Assembly (NCBI GenBank): GCA_963759095.1 | Contig: CAVWYF010000017.1 | Location: 62,001 to 126,000 of the forward strand | Direction of reading: 5' to 3' | DNA length: 64,000 nucleotides | From: Anderseniella sp963759095 | Lineage (GTDB): Bacteria; Pseudomonadota; Alphaproteobacteria; Rhizobiales; Aestuariivirgaceae | In this document: positions 25,372 through 33,467 of the stretch, in pieces | How the letters are laid out: each line of letters starts with the position of its first letter | Numbering within the stretch: the stretch's first letter is position 1 | The notes under the pieces: generated by a model | Told to the model about the DNA's origin: nothing | Seen by the model: the letters and a program-made list of their open reading frames with translations, nothing else | Database searches by the model: none | Position numbers and translations under genes: made by a program

Positions 25372-25794
25372 ATGTTGAATGTTCACGAATCTGTTGTGTT
25401 GAATGCCGGTGCGGCCGAGGTCTGGGCGGCAATCAATGAGTTCGGAAATCTGGCCGCGTGGCATCCTGCGGCTGTGACTTCGACGGTCGAGACACGCGGC
25501 GCTGACACGGTGCGGGTCATCAACATATCCGGTGGCGGTGTCCTGACGGAAAAACTGGAGGCTCATGACGATGAAGCAATGAGCCAGAGCTATTCCATTG
25601 TTGACGGTCCCTTGCCGGTTTCCGATTATTATTCGACCATCAAGGTTACAGCTGGTGACGACGACAAATGCACCGTCGACTGGTCAGGCAAGTTCAAGGC
25701 TGACGGGGCGGATGATGCGACGGCATCAAAAATTATCTCGGGTATCTACACAGCAGGCCTGTCGGCTCTTGAGAAGCGTTTTGGTCAGGCCTGA
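25372..25794 (+). CDS. SRPBCC (START-like) family protein
   Basis: A 140-residue protein of the polyketide-cyclase/START-like fold: VHESVVLNAGAAEVWAAINEFGNLAAWHPAAV is the typical opening strand and helix pair, followed by GGVLTEKLEAHDDEAMSQSYSI and DWSGKFKA. The frame extends upstream to 25207, but that part is not protein-like. In-frame ATGs at 25354, 25363 and 25372 are all possible; I chose 25372 because it aligns with family starts, with GGGGA 11 nt upstream. Such proteins bind small hydrophobic ligands; the ligand is unknown. It converges on the DUF1330 gene. Confidence 0.75.
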   Translation: MLNVHESVVLNAGAAEVWAAINEFGNLAAWHPAAVTSTVETRGADTVRVINISGGGVLTEKLEAHDDEAMSQSYSIVDGPLPVSDYYSTIKVTAGDDDKCTVDWSGKFKADGADDATASKIISGIYTAGLSALEKRFGQA

Positions 25795-25811
25795 CCAAGT
25801 CTGAAACGACT

Positions 25812-26099
25812 TTAAATACCTTCGACGATCACAATATCGGCGTCACCGGCACCCAGACGCTTGGCCCGCGCCGCCTGGTACTCGTCGCTGTTGAAGCAGT
25901 CGACCGCATCCTGGTAGCTGTCGAATTCGATCACCACATTGCGCGCCTTGCCGGTGCCTTCCATCTGGGAGTGCTGACCGCCGCGAGCCAGCATGCGGGC
26001 ATTGTATTTCTTGAATGCTTCAGGCGCTGCATCCGCATAATGCTTGTACTGGTCGGGATCGCTGACGGTGACATGTGCTATCCAGTATCCCTTGGCCAT
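25812..26099 (-). CDS. DUF1330 domain protein
   Basis: A 95-residue dimeric alpha/beta-barrel type protein: KGYWIAHVTVSDPDQYKHYADAAPEAF, GGQHSQMEG, and NVVIEFDSYQDAVDCFNSDEYQAARAKR are typical of DUF1330. A ribosome-binding GAGGAG lies before its start. It stands 57 bp after the dnaJ stop on the same strand, so it may be reached by read-through. Function is unknown for the family. Confidence 0.85.
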   Translation of the reverse strand: MAKGYWIAHVTVSDPDQYKHYADAAPEAFKKYNARMLARGGQHSQMEGTGKARNVVIEFDSYQDAVDCFNSDEYQAARAKRLGAGDADIVIVEGI

Positions 26100-26156
26100 T
26101 CAGGTATCTCCTCGAGAGGTTCAGGTGTTGTTTGAATTTAAAAATCCCGCAGCCGT

Positions 26157-27308
26157 TTAACTGCCGAAACTGTCCCAGAACGATCGCGCCTTGGTGAAAA
26201 ACCCTGCCGACTGCGGAGAATTGTCTTTGGCCTGGCTTTCGAAATCGCGCAGCAGTTCTTTTTGCTTGCGGGTCAGGTTCACCGGTGTTTCAACGCTTAC
26301 CTGAATGTACATGTCGCCGTGCTGGCTTGAGCGCAGCACCGGCATCCCCTTGCCCTTGAGGCGGAACTGCTTGCCGCCCTGGGTGCCTTCGGGAATGGTC
26401 ACGCGCGCCTTCTTGCCATCAATGGTCGGCACTTCAATCTCGCCGCCAAGGGCAGCGGACGTCATGGAGATGGGCACGCGCGAAAACAGGTCGGCGCCAT
26501 CGCGCTGGAAGAACTCGTGCTGTTTGATCGACAGGAAGATATAGAGATCACCGGACGGGCCGCCACGCACGCCGCTTTCGCCTTCATTGGCAAGGCGAAT
26601 GCGTGTGCCGTCTTCCACGCCGGCGGGAATGTTCACCGACAAGGTACGTTCTTTCTGGACCCTGCCCTGGCCGGAGCAATTCGTGCATGGATCGGATATT
26701 ACGTTTCCCCGGCCCTGACATGTCGGGCAGGCGCGTTCAACCGTGAAGAAGCCTGATGATGAGCGCACGGCGCCCTGGCCGTTACAGGTCGAACAGGTGC
26801 TTGGGCTGGTACCGGGTTTGGCACCGCTGCCGGAGCAGGTCTCGCACGAGACGGAAGTCGGCACGCGTATCTGGGCCGACTTGCCGGCATAGGCGTCGGT
26901 AAGCGAGATTTCCATGTCATAGCGCAGGTCTGACCCACGCGCAGCGCTACTGCCGCTGCGTCCGCCCGGGCGCCGGCCACCGCCGCCGCCCATGAATTCG
27001 CCAAACAGGTCCTCGAAAATGTCGGACATGGAGGACGAAAACTCCGGGCCGAACCCGGCACCGCCTGCGCCACCGCGGCCATCTTCGAAAGCAGCGTGGC
27101 CGAAGCGGTCATAGGCAGCCCGTTTTTGCGGCTCCTTCAGGACCTCATATGCTTCACTTGCTTCCTTGAATTTCTGTTCTGCTGAACTGTCATCCGGATT
27201 GGCGTCGGGATGATACTGTTTCGCCATTTTGCGAAAGGCGCTTTTCAGCTCCTTGTCATCAGCAGTTTTGCCGACGCCCAGCACCTCGTAATAGTCTCGT
27301 TTCGCCAT
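26157..27308 (-). CDS. dnaJ: chaperone DnaJ
   Basis: DnaJ stimulates the DnaK ATPase and delivers substrates. Domains in order: J domain with YHPDAN (HPD), a Gly/Phe-rich linker with a poly-Gly run, four zinc-binding repeats (CETCSGSG, CSTCNGQG, CPTCQGRG, CTNCSGQG), and C-terminal substrate-binding domains. The start is ATG 27308 (MAKRDYYEVLGVGKTADD), giving 383 residues; upstream codons in the same frame are not family-like. It follows dnaK after 139 bp that hold a strong hairpin. Confidence 0.97.
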   Translation of the reverse strand: MAKRDYYEVLGVGKTADDKELKSAFRKMAKQYHPDANPDDSSAEQKFKEASEAYEVLKEPQKRAAYDRFGHAAFEDGRGGAGGAGFGPEFSSSMSDIFEDLFGEFMGGGGGRRPGGRSGSSAARGSDLRYDMEISLTDAYAGKSAQIRVPTSVSCETCSGSGAKPGTSPSTCSTCNGQGAVRSSSGFFTVERACPTCQGRGNVISDPCTNCSGQGRVQKERTLSVNIPAGVEDGTRIRLANEGESGVRGGPSGDLYIFLSIKQHEFFQRDGADLFSRVPISMTSAALGGEIEVPTIDGKKARVTIPEGTQGGKQFRLKGKGMPVLRSSQHGDMYIQVSVETPVNLTRKQKELLRDFESQAKDNSPQSAGFFTKARSFWDSFGS

Positions 27309-27398
27309 TTTGTACTCAGCCTGCTTGCTGCTCGCCGGGAAGACCATCGCGGGAATGTGCTGATAAAGCAACTATCGCAGCGCGTCATCCCAAATGCA

Positions 27399-27423
27399 CT
27401 CTGGAGCCAAGCGGGCTCCAGAG
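27399..27423. terminator. hairpin between dnaK and dnaJ (attenuator or processing stem)
   Basis: CTCTGGAGCC, 5-nt loop, GGCTCCAGAG: a perfect 10-bp stem located 25 bp after the dnaK stop. There is no U-tract on the minus strand, so complete termination is unlikely; lowering dnaJ expression relative to dnaK, or protecting the dnaK mRNA 3' end, fits better. Confidence 0.5.
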
Positions 27424-27447
27424 CGATTTATTATGACATTGGCGTCC

Positions 27448-29373
27448 TTAGGACGCCTTTTTGTCGTCCTCGTCGTCCTGGACTTCTTCAAAGTCCGCGT
27501 CGACGATGTCTTCTTCCGGTGCACCGCCGTCTTCGCCGGGCTCACCGTCAGCTTCTGCAGCAGCCTCGGCTTGAGCCTGATACATGGCTTCACCAAGCTT
27601 CATGGCAGCTTGCGACAGCGTGTTGGTCTTGGTCTGGATCTCCTCGGCACTGTCGCCTTCCAGGGCTTCCTTGAGATCGTCGATGGCTGCGGTAACAGCA
27701 GACTTGTCGGCATCCGAAATCTTGTCGCCATGTTCAGACAAGGACTTTTCGGTCGAATGGATCAGGGCTTCGCCATGGTTCTTGGCTTCCACCATTTCCT
27801 TGTTCTTCTTGTCTTCCTCGGCGTGGCTTTCGGCGTCCTTGACCATTGTTTCGACTTCGTCATCCGACAATCCACCAGATGCCTGAATGCGGATCTGCTG
27901 TTCCTTGTTGGTTGCCTTGTCCTTGGCCGACACATTGACGATGCCGTTGGCATCAATGTCGAATGTCACCTCGATCTGCGGTATGCCGCGCGGTGCGGTC
28001 GGAATGCCCATCAGGTCGAAATTGCCCAGCATCTTGTTGTGCTGCGCCATTTCGCGTTCACCCTGGAACACCCGGATGGTCACGGCAGTCTGGTTGTCGT
28101 CAGCCGTTGAGAACACCTGGCTCTTCTTGGTCGGGATGGTCGTGTTGCGATCGATCAGGCGGGTGAACACACCGCCCAGGGTTTCGATACCCAGTGACAA
28201 CGGCGTCACGTCGAGCAGCAACACATCCTTGACTTCACCCTGCAGCACGCCTGCCTGAATGGCAGCGCCAATGGCCACAACTTCGTCCGGGTTCACACCC
28301 TTGTGCGGCTCCTTGCCGAAGAACGACTTGACGGTTTCGATGACTTTCGGCATGCGGGTCATGCCGCCGACAAGTACGACTTCGTCAATATCGGATGCTT
28401 TCAGACCGGCATCCTTGAGGGCTGCCTTGCATGGCTCGACTGTGCGCTGGATGAGATCATCCACCAGTGATTCCAGCTTGGCGCGGGTCATCTTCAAGGT
28501 CAGATGCTTCGGACCGGATGCATCTGCGGTGATGAACGGCAGGTTGATTTCGGTCTGGGTACCGGAGGAAAGCTCGATCTTGGCTTTTTCGGCAGCTTCC
28601 TTCAGGCGCTGCAGAGCCAGCTTGTCGGAGCGCAGATCAATGCTGCTTTCCTTTTTGAACTCGTCGGCGAGGTAGTCGACAATGCGCATGTCAAAGTCTT
28701 CACCACCAAGGAAGGTGTCACCATTGGTGGACTTCACCTCAAATACGCCGTCACCGATTTCCAGGATGGATACGTCGAACGTACCGCCGCCAAGGTCATA
28801 CACGGCAATGATGCCGGCATCCTTCTTGTCGAGGCCATAGGCAAGAGCTGCAGCGGTTGGCTCATTGATGATGCGCAGAACTTCAAGCCCGGCGATCTTG
28901 CCGGCATCCTTGGTGGCCTGACGCTGACTGTCGTTGAAGTAGGCAGGGCAAGTGATAACGGCCTGGGTAACGCTTTCGCCCAGATGGCGTTCTGCGGTTT
29001 CCTTCATTTTCTGAAGCGTCATGGCGGAAATCTGCGAAGGCGCGTATTTCTTGCCCATGGATTCAACCCACGCATCGCCATTGTCGGCCTTGACGATGCT
29101 GTAGGGAACCAGCTTCTTGTCCTTCTCGACCATCGGGTCATCCCAGCGCCGTCCGATCAGGCGCTTGATGGCAAAGAATGTGTTTTCAGGATTTGTAACG
29201 CCCTGGCGTTTGGCCGGCTGGCCTACAAGCGTTTCGTCATCGCCCGTGAAGGCAACGATGGAAGGTGTGGTACGCGCACCTTCAGCATTCTCAACTACTT
29301 TCGGGCTTCCGCCCTCCATGACCGCAACACACGAATTTGTGGTTCCAAGGTCAATTCCGATTACCTTACCCAT
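27448..29373 (-). CDS. dnaK: molecular chaperone DnaK (Hsp70)
   Basis: ATP-dependent Hsp70 chaperone working with DnaJ and GrpE. The N-terminus GKVIGIDLGTTNSCVAVMEGG, the phosphate loop YDLGGGTFDVSILE, VLVGGMTRMPKV, and the linker region DVLLLDVTPLSLGIET are diagnostic, and the acidic C-terminus ends in the EEDIVDADFEEV type motif. ATG 29373 (MGKVIGIDLG) is used; 42 further in-frame codons upstream are not family-like. The product is 641 residues. A heat-shock type promoter is proposed about 160 bp upstream. Confidence 0.98.
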   Translation of the reverse strand: MGKVIGIDLGTTNSCVAVMEGGSPKVVENAEGARTTPSIVAFTGDDETLVGQPAKRQGVTNPENTFFAIKRLIGRRWDDPMVEKDKKLVPYSIVKADNGDAWVESMGKKYAPSQISAMTLQKMKETAERHLGESVTQAVITCPAYFNDSQRQATKDAGKIAGLEVLRIINEPTAAALAYGLDKKDAGIIAVYDLGGGTFDVSILEIGDGVFEVKSTNGDTFLGGEDFDMRIVDYLADEFKKESSIDLRSDKLALQRLKEAAEKAKIELSSGTQTEINLPFITADASGPKHLTLKMTRAKLESLVDDLIQRTVEPCKAALKDAGLKASDIDEVVLVGGMTRMPKVIETVKSFFGKEPHKGVNPDEVVAIGAAIQAGVLQGEVKDVLLLDVTPLSLGIETLGGVFTRLIDRNTTIPTKKSQVFSTADDNQTAVTIRVFQGEREMAQHNKMLGNFDLMGIPTAPRGIPQIEVTFDIDANGIVNVSAKDKATNKEQQIRIQASGGLSDDEVETMVKDAESHAEEDKKNKEMVEAKNHGEALIHSTEKSLSEHGDKISDADKSAVTAAIDDLKEALEGDSAEEIQTKTNTLSQAAMKLGEAMYQAQAEAAAEADGEPGEDGGAPEEDIVDADFEEVQDDEDDKKAS

Positions 29374-29526
29374 AATGCCCTCCATTAGGCCGTCTGTTGC
29401 CATGCCCTTTATAATCGGCGCATGGGTATCCGGTTTCGCCGGTAACAGACTCCAGTTACTTTCTGACTTTCCGGACGTTGCCAGCCTTGCGGCAATCACG
29501 GCGTTACGTTCGGCGTTCGAGACGCT

Positions 29527-29555
29527 ATATAGGGAGGCTTGGCGCAGTCATCAAG
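29527..29555 (-). promoter_or_regulatory. RpoH (sigma-32) type promoter candidate for dnaK
   Basis: On the minus strand: CTTGAT (29550-29555), 15-nt spacer, CCCTATAT (29527-29534). The elements fit heat-shock consensus CTTGAA and CCCCATnT with suitable spacing. It lies about 150 bp before the dnaK start codon and ends just before the divergent alkB start, leaving a leader of about 145 nt. Confidence 0.5.
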
Positions 29556-29571
29556 ACAGTGTTGTAACAAG

Positions 29572-30183
29572 ATGCAAATTGATGGGTTTCAAATATATCC
29601 GGGTTATCTGGACCGTGACGCACAAACAGCGCTGATTTCGGTCCTGCGTGAGCTGGTTGTCGGGTGCCCGTTTTACACACCGGCCATGCCGCGATCAGGC
29701 AAACCGATGTCGGTTCGCATGACAAACTTCGGCCAACTGGGCTGGGTTACCGACAAGGCGGGTTATCGTTATCAGCCATGCCACCCTGAAACCGGCAAGC
29801 CGTGGCCGGCCATACCGGCACAATTGCTGGAATTGTGGAAAAACCTGGCGCACTATCCGCATCCACCGGAAGCCTGCCTGGTAAACCATTACACCGGCAA
29901 GGCGCGTATGGGGCTGCATCAGGACAAGGATGAAATGGACTTCGACGCGCCGGTATTGTCGGTTTCGCTGGGCGACACGGCGGTTTTCAGGATCGGCGGT
30001 AGTGCCCGAAAAGACCCCACGCGCTCATTCAAGCTGCAGTCGGGCGATGTGCTTGTCATGGGCGGGCCTGCCCGGATGAATTTTCACGGCGTGGACAGGG
30101 TAATACCTGCCACGTCGACACTTCTGAACGGCGGCGGCAGGCTAAACCTCACGCTTCGTCGGGTAAATCTACCGCCAGATTGA
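29572..30183 (+). CDS. alkB: AlkB-type Fe(II)/2-oxoglutarate DNA repair dioxygenase
   Basis: AlkB oxidatively removes alkyl groups from 1-methyladenine and 3-methylcytosine. Iron ligands are His116 and Asp118 in GLHQDKDEMD and His172 in MNFHGVDRV; the 2-oxoglutarate Arg lies in LNLTLRRV. The substrate-lid Tyr-rich segment and GWVTDKAGYRYQP are typical. ATG 29572 (MQIDGFQIYPGYLD) is preferred over a TTG at 29539, giving 203 residues. It lies between dnaK and grpE, and its stop codon directly abuts that of convergent grpE with no intervening base. Confidence 0.92.
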   Translation: MQIDGFQIYPGYLDRDAQTALISVLRELVVGCPFYTPAMPRSGKPMSVRMTNFGQLGWVTDKAGYRYQPCHPETGKPWPAIPAQLLELWKNLAHYPHPPEACLVNHYTGKARMGLHQDKDEMDFDAPVLSVSLGDTAVFRIGGSARKDPTRSFKLQSGDVLVMGGPARMNFHGVDRVIPATSTLLNGGGRLNLTLRRVNLPPD

Positions 30184-30813
30184 CTATTTTTTCTTGTCTT
30201 TTTCTTCCTCGGCGGGTGCGGCCTGCTTGGCAACACCGACCAGAGCCGGGCGCAAAATCCGCTCGCCGATCTTGAACCCGGTCTGGACAACCTGGACAAC
30301 GGTGCCGTTGGGCTTGTCCGAACCAGGCACTTCAAACATCGCCTGGTGATAGTGCGGGTCAAATTTCTCATCCAGCGGATCAACCTCGGCAATACCGTGT
30401 TTCTGGAAAGAGTTGAGCAGTTCCCGGCGGGTCAGTTCAATACCTTCAATAAGGTTGCGGGTGGCTTCGTCGGCGGTCTTGCGCGCGTCATCCGGCATCA
30501 TTTCCAGCGCCTTGGCCATACTGTCGCTGACCGACAGAAGATCGCGGGCAAAATTCGTGGCTGCGTAAAGGGTCGCTTCCGCCTTTTCGCGTTCGGCGCG
30601 CTTGCGCAGGTTCTCGGTGTCGGCCATGGCACGCAGGACACGGTCCTTCAGGTCGGCGTTTTCGGTTGCCAACTCCTCATAGGTGTCCATCTCGAAGGCG
30701 TCTTCGCCCGTGTCTTCATCAAGCAGCGCGTCGGCGGCCGCTTCAAGCTGTTCCTTGGTCAGGGTTTCTTCCGGAACATTGTCGTTTTCAGGTACAGGCT
30801 TGTTTTCGGTCAT
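30184..30813 (-). CDS. grpE: nucleotide exchange factor GrpE
   Basis: GrpE releases ADP from DnaK. The 209-residue product has an acidic N-terminus, a long coiled-coil helix (LATENADLKDRVLRAMADTENLRKRAER), then YAATNFARDLLSVSDSMAKAL and the beta-domain with EKFDPHYHQAMFEVPGSD and VVQVVQTGFKIGERILRPALVGVAK. It follows hrcA by 69 bp on the same strand, so an hrcA-grpE operon is likely. Its 3' end touches the alkB stop. Confidence 0.96.
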   Translation of the reverse strand: MTENKPVPENDNVPEETLTKEQLEAAADALLDEDTGEDAFEMDTYEELATENADLKDRVLRAMADTENLRKRAEREKAEATLYAATNFARDLLSVSDSMAKALEMMPDDARKTADEATRNLIEGIELTRRELLNSFQKHGIAEVDPLDEKFDPHYHQAMFEVPGSDKPNGTVVQVVQTGFKIGERILRPALVGVAKQAAPAEEEKDKKK

Positions 30814-30882
30814 GGCATTTGATCCGCAAATTCGTGAAAGTTTTGATTTCTGTAACGCATATCAGCTTTTCGCCGCCAAGAA

Positions 30883-31956
30883 TCAAGAGATGAGACGACC
30901 GATTGCCTGCGCTGTATAGTCCACCATGGGAACAATACGTGAATAGTTCAATCGCGTCGGCCCGACAACCCCAAGCACGCCAACAATATTATCCTTGGCA
31001 TCATGATAGGGAGCCACCACCAGGGATGACCCTGACAGGGAAAACAATTTGGTTTCCGAGCCGATGAAAATCCGCACGCCCTCGCCGCCTTCGGCAAGAC
31101 CCAGCAGGTTCATCACCTCTTTCTTGTTTTCCAGGTCGTCGAACAACTGGCGGATACGTTCAATGTCATCGACATGGGTTGCCTCGTCGATCAGGTGCGA
31201 GCGGCCGCGCACAATGAGCGATTTCTTGCCGTCGCCGGCCTCATCCGACCAGACGGCAAGGCCGGTTTCAATGACACGGGCCGCCAGCGCGTCCAGTTCC
31301 TTTTCAACTGTTTGCAACTGGTTTCCCAACTGCTCCTTGAGCTCACCGATGGTCAGGCCCTGACAGCGGCTGTTCAGGAAATTGCTGACCTCTGCCAGCA
31401 TTGAGGGCGGCAGTCCGCGCGGCACTTCGATAGTGCGGTTTTCAACGCTGCCGTCTTCCGAAACAATGACAACAAGCGCTTTGGACGCACTGATGCTGAC
31501 AAACTCGATATGCCGCATCCGGGTATTGCCCTTGCTCGACAACACCAGGCCTGCACACGATGACAGCCCGGACAGCAGGTTGGTGGCGTCAGCCAGCATG
31601 TCGTCAGTGGTCTTTTCCCGGTTGAGACCGGCAATCTGCGCATCAATCTGGGCGCGTTCTTCGGATGTCAGCCGGCCTACTTCCATCAGCGCATCGACGA
31701 AAAACCGCAAACCGGTTTCCGTTGGCATGCGCCCGGCGCTGGTGTGGGGCGAGTAGACAAGCCCGGCCTGTTCAAGATCCGACATCACATTACGGATCGA
31801 TGCCGGTGACAGGCCGACCGGCAGGTGGCGCGAAATGGTCCGGGATCCGACCGGCCCGCCGGTTTCCAGAAAGGTTTCCACCAGGCGCCGGAAAATATCG
31901 CGTGAGCGCGTGTCCAGCACAGACAACTCGGTCAAACGATCATCAATTGCTTTCAT
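30883..31956 (-). CDS. hrcA: heat-inducible transcription repressor HrcA
   Basis: HrcA represses chaperone genes by binding CIRCE operators and is folded with the help of GroEL. The N-terminal winged helix shows GPVGSRTISRHLPVGLSPASIRNVMSDLEQAGLVYSPHTSAGRMPTE in segments, and the C-terminal GAF-like domain contains LFDDLENKKEVMNLL and VLGVVGPTRLNYSRIVPMVDYTAQAI. The 357-residue length is normal. I found no CIRCE (TTAGCACTC-N9-GAGTGCTAA) in this window, so its operators, probably at groESL, lie elsewhere. Confidence 0.96.
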   Translation of the reverse strand: MKAIDDRLTELSVLDTRSRDIFRRLVETFLETGGPVGSRTISRHLPVGLSPASIRNVMSDLEQAGLVYSPHTSAGRMPTETGLRFFVDALMEVGRLTSEERAQIDAQIAGLNREKTTDDMLADATNLLSGLSSCAGLVLSSKGNTRMRHIEFVSISASKALVVIVSEDGSVENRTIEVPRGLPPSMLAEVSNFLNSRCQGLTIGELKEQLGNQLQTVEKELDALAARVIETGLAVWSDEAGDGKKSLIVRGRSHLIDEATHVDDIERIRQLFDDLENKKEVMNLLGLAEGGEGVRIFIGSETKLFSLSGSSLVVAPYHDAKDNIVGVLGVVGPTRLNYSRIVPMVDYTAQAIGRLIS

Positions 31957-32001
31957 GGGTGTCCGGACTTTGATCTGGTTACATCAGTTTGCACACCCTA
32001 G

Positions 32002-32030
32002 AACTTAGGTACGACCCCGGGCAGCGTCAA
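32002..32030 (-). promoter_or_regulatory. housekeeping-type promoter candidate for hrcA-grpE
   Basis: Minus strand TTGACG (32025-32030), 17-nt spacer, TAAGTT (32002-32007), about 46 bp before the hrcA start. The -35 and spacing are good, the -10 is weak. It overlaps a CCTAAGTTCTAGG inverted repeat that could be an operator. Confidence 0.35.
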
Positions 32031-32119
32031 TCGCCGACGCTCAGGCGTTGCGAATTTCCTCGTGCAGGTCTACACCACGCCAATCGAAATCAGACAGACA
32101 ACAAAGTCAGGAAAATCAC

Positions 32120-32833
32120 ATGAGGCCATCAGGCAGAAAAATCGGGGAATTGCGTAAGGTTACCATGGAGCGCGGCTTCTCCATGCACGCAGAAGGGTCC
32201 TGCCTGATCAAGTTCGGCGACACTCACGTCTTGTGCACAGCCAGCCTGGAAGACCGGGTACCGCCATGGCTTCGTGGTGGCGGCAAGGGCTGGGTGACGG
32301 CGGAGTACGGCATGCTGCCGCGCTCGACCGGCGGTCGCATGCGCCGCGAGTCGACCGCCGGAAAGCAATCCGGCCGCACCCAGGAAATCCAGCGCCTGAT
32401 CGGGCGGTCTCTGCGCGCGGTCGTCGACATGGAGGCACTGGGCGAGCGCCAGATCACGGTGGACTGCGATGTCATTCAGGCTGACGGCGGCACCCGCACG
32501 GCGTCCATAACCGGGGCCTGGGTCGCACTGCACGATTGCATGGCGCACATGATCAAGCAGGGCATGATGGAGACAACTGCACTGACCGATCATGTGGCGG
32601 CGCTGTCATGTGGCATTTATGAAGGCCAGCCGGTCGCTGACCTCGATTATGCCGAAGATTCAAATGCTGCAACGGACGCAAACTTTGTCATGACCGGATC
32701 GGGCGGTATCGTTGAGGTGCAGGGCACTGCGGAAGGCGTGCCGTTCTCGCAGGATGAACTGTTCAAGCTGCTCGACCTGGCCACCAACGGCATAGGCGAG
32801 CTGGTTGCATTGCAGAAGGCGACCGTGGCTTGA
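32120..32833 (+). CDS. rph: ribonuclease PH
   Basis: RNase PH trims tRNA 3' ends phosphorolytically. The 237-residue product starts MRPSGRKIGELRKVTMERGF, the family start, from ATG 32120. Phosphate-site and catalytic motifs include TAEYGMLPRSTGGRMRRE, GRTQEIQRLIGRSLRAVVD, DVIQADGGTRTASITGA and GGIVEVQGTAEG. It is divergent from hrcA and 2 bp before the rdgB start. Confidence 0.97.
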   Translation: MRPSGRKIGELRKVTMERGFSMHAEGSCLIKFGDTHVLCTASLEDRVPPWLRGGGKGWVTAEYGMLPRSTGGRMRRESTAGKQSGRTQEIQRLIGRSLRAVVDMEALGERQITVDCDVIQADGGTRTASITGAWVALHDCMAHMIKQGMMETTALTDHVAALSCGIYEGQPVADLDYAEDSNAATDANFVMTGSGGIVEVQGTAEGVPFSQDELFKLLDLATNGIGELVALQKATVA

Positions 32834-32835
32834 CC

Positions 32836-33456
32836 ATGCAACTGGAGCTGCCGGACAACAAGCTGGTCGTTGCAAGCCATAATCAGGGCAAGGTGCGCGA
32901 AATCTCGGCCTTGCTGGCACCGCTCGGTCTTGACGTGATCTCGGCTGGTGAACTCAACCTGCCGGAGCCGGAAGAAACCGAGGCGACATTTGAAGGCAAT
33001 GCCCGCCTGAAGGCGGAAGCTGCCACGACCGCGTCCGGCCTGGCGGCCCTGTCGGATGATTCAGGTCTTTGTGTTGATGCGCTTGACGGGGCACCCGGCA
33101 TCTATTCAGCGCGCTGGGCCGGGCCGACCAAGGATTTTACCATCGCCATGCGCAAGGTTGAAGACGAGTTGATCGCCGCCGGCGCAACAGCACCGGCAGC
33201 GCGTTCGGCGCATTTTGTCTGTGCCTTGTGTCTGGCGATACCGGGCCGGCCTTCACGTGTTTTTACCGGCAAGGTGCACGGTGAGATGCTATGGCCGCCC
33301 AAAGGCGAGCACGGTTTCGGTTATGATCCGGTGTTCAGGCCCGATGGCCACGACATCACCTTCGGGGAGATGGAGCCGGGCGCCAAGCATGCCATGTCGC
33401 ATCGCGCTCTTGCATTCGCACAGCTTGTTGAAGCCCTGTCACCCTCTGACGGTTAG
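32836..33456 (+). CDS. rdgB: XTP/dITP pyrophosphatase (HAM1/RdgB)
   Basis: Removes deaminated purine nucleotides (ITP, XTP) from the pool. Motifs: VVASHNQGKVREISALL at the start, ALSDDSGLCVDALDGAPGIYSARWAG, GFGYDPVF, and MSHRALAFAQL. ATG 32836 (MQLELPDNK) is used rather than a TTG at 32830. The product is 206 residues. It follows rph almost directly, and hemW follows after 11 bp, suggesting one rph-rdgB-hemW transcript. Confidence 0.96.
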   Translation: MQLELPDNKLVVASHNQGKVREISALLAPLGLDVISAGELNLPEPEETEATFEGNARLKAEAATTASGLAALSDDSGLCVDALDGAPGIYSARWAGPTKDFTIAMRKVEDELIAAGATAPAARSAHFVCALCLAIPGRPSRVFTGKVHGEMLWPPKGEHGFGYDPVFRPDGHDITFGEMEPGAKHAMSHRALAFAQLVEALSPSDG

Positions 33457-33467
33457 GTGAAAACCAA

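Noticed and set aside
27309..27371. Upstream in-frame start giving a longer DnaJ
   Set aside because: The 21 added residues do not resemble DnaJ, which begins MAKRDYYEVLG.
29374..29499. Upstream in-frame start giving a longer DnaK
   Set aside because: The added 42 residues are not family-like, and DnaK begins MGKVIGIDLG.
30814..32119. CIRCE operator near hrcA/grpE
   Set aside because: No TTAGCACTC-N9-GAGTGCTAA or close variant was found here or elsewhere in the window.
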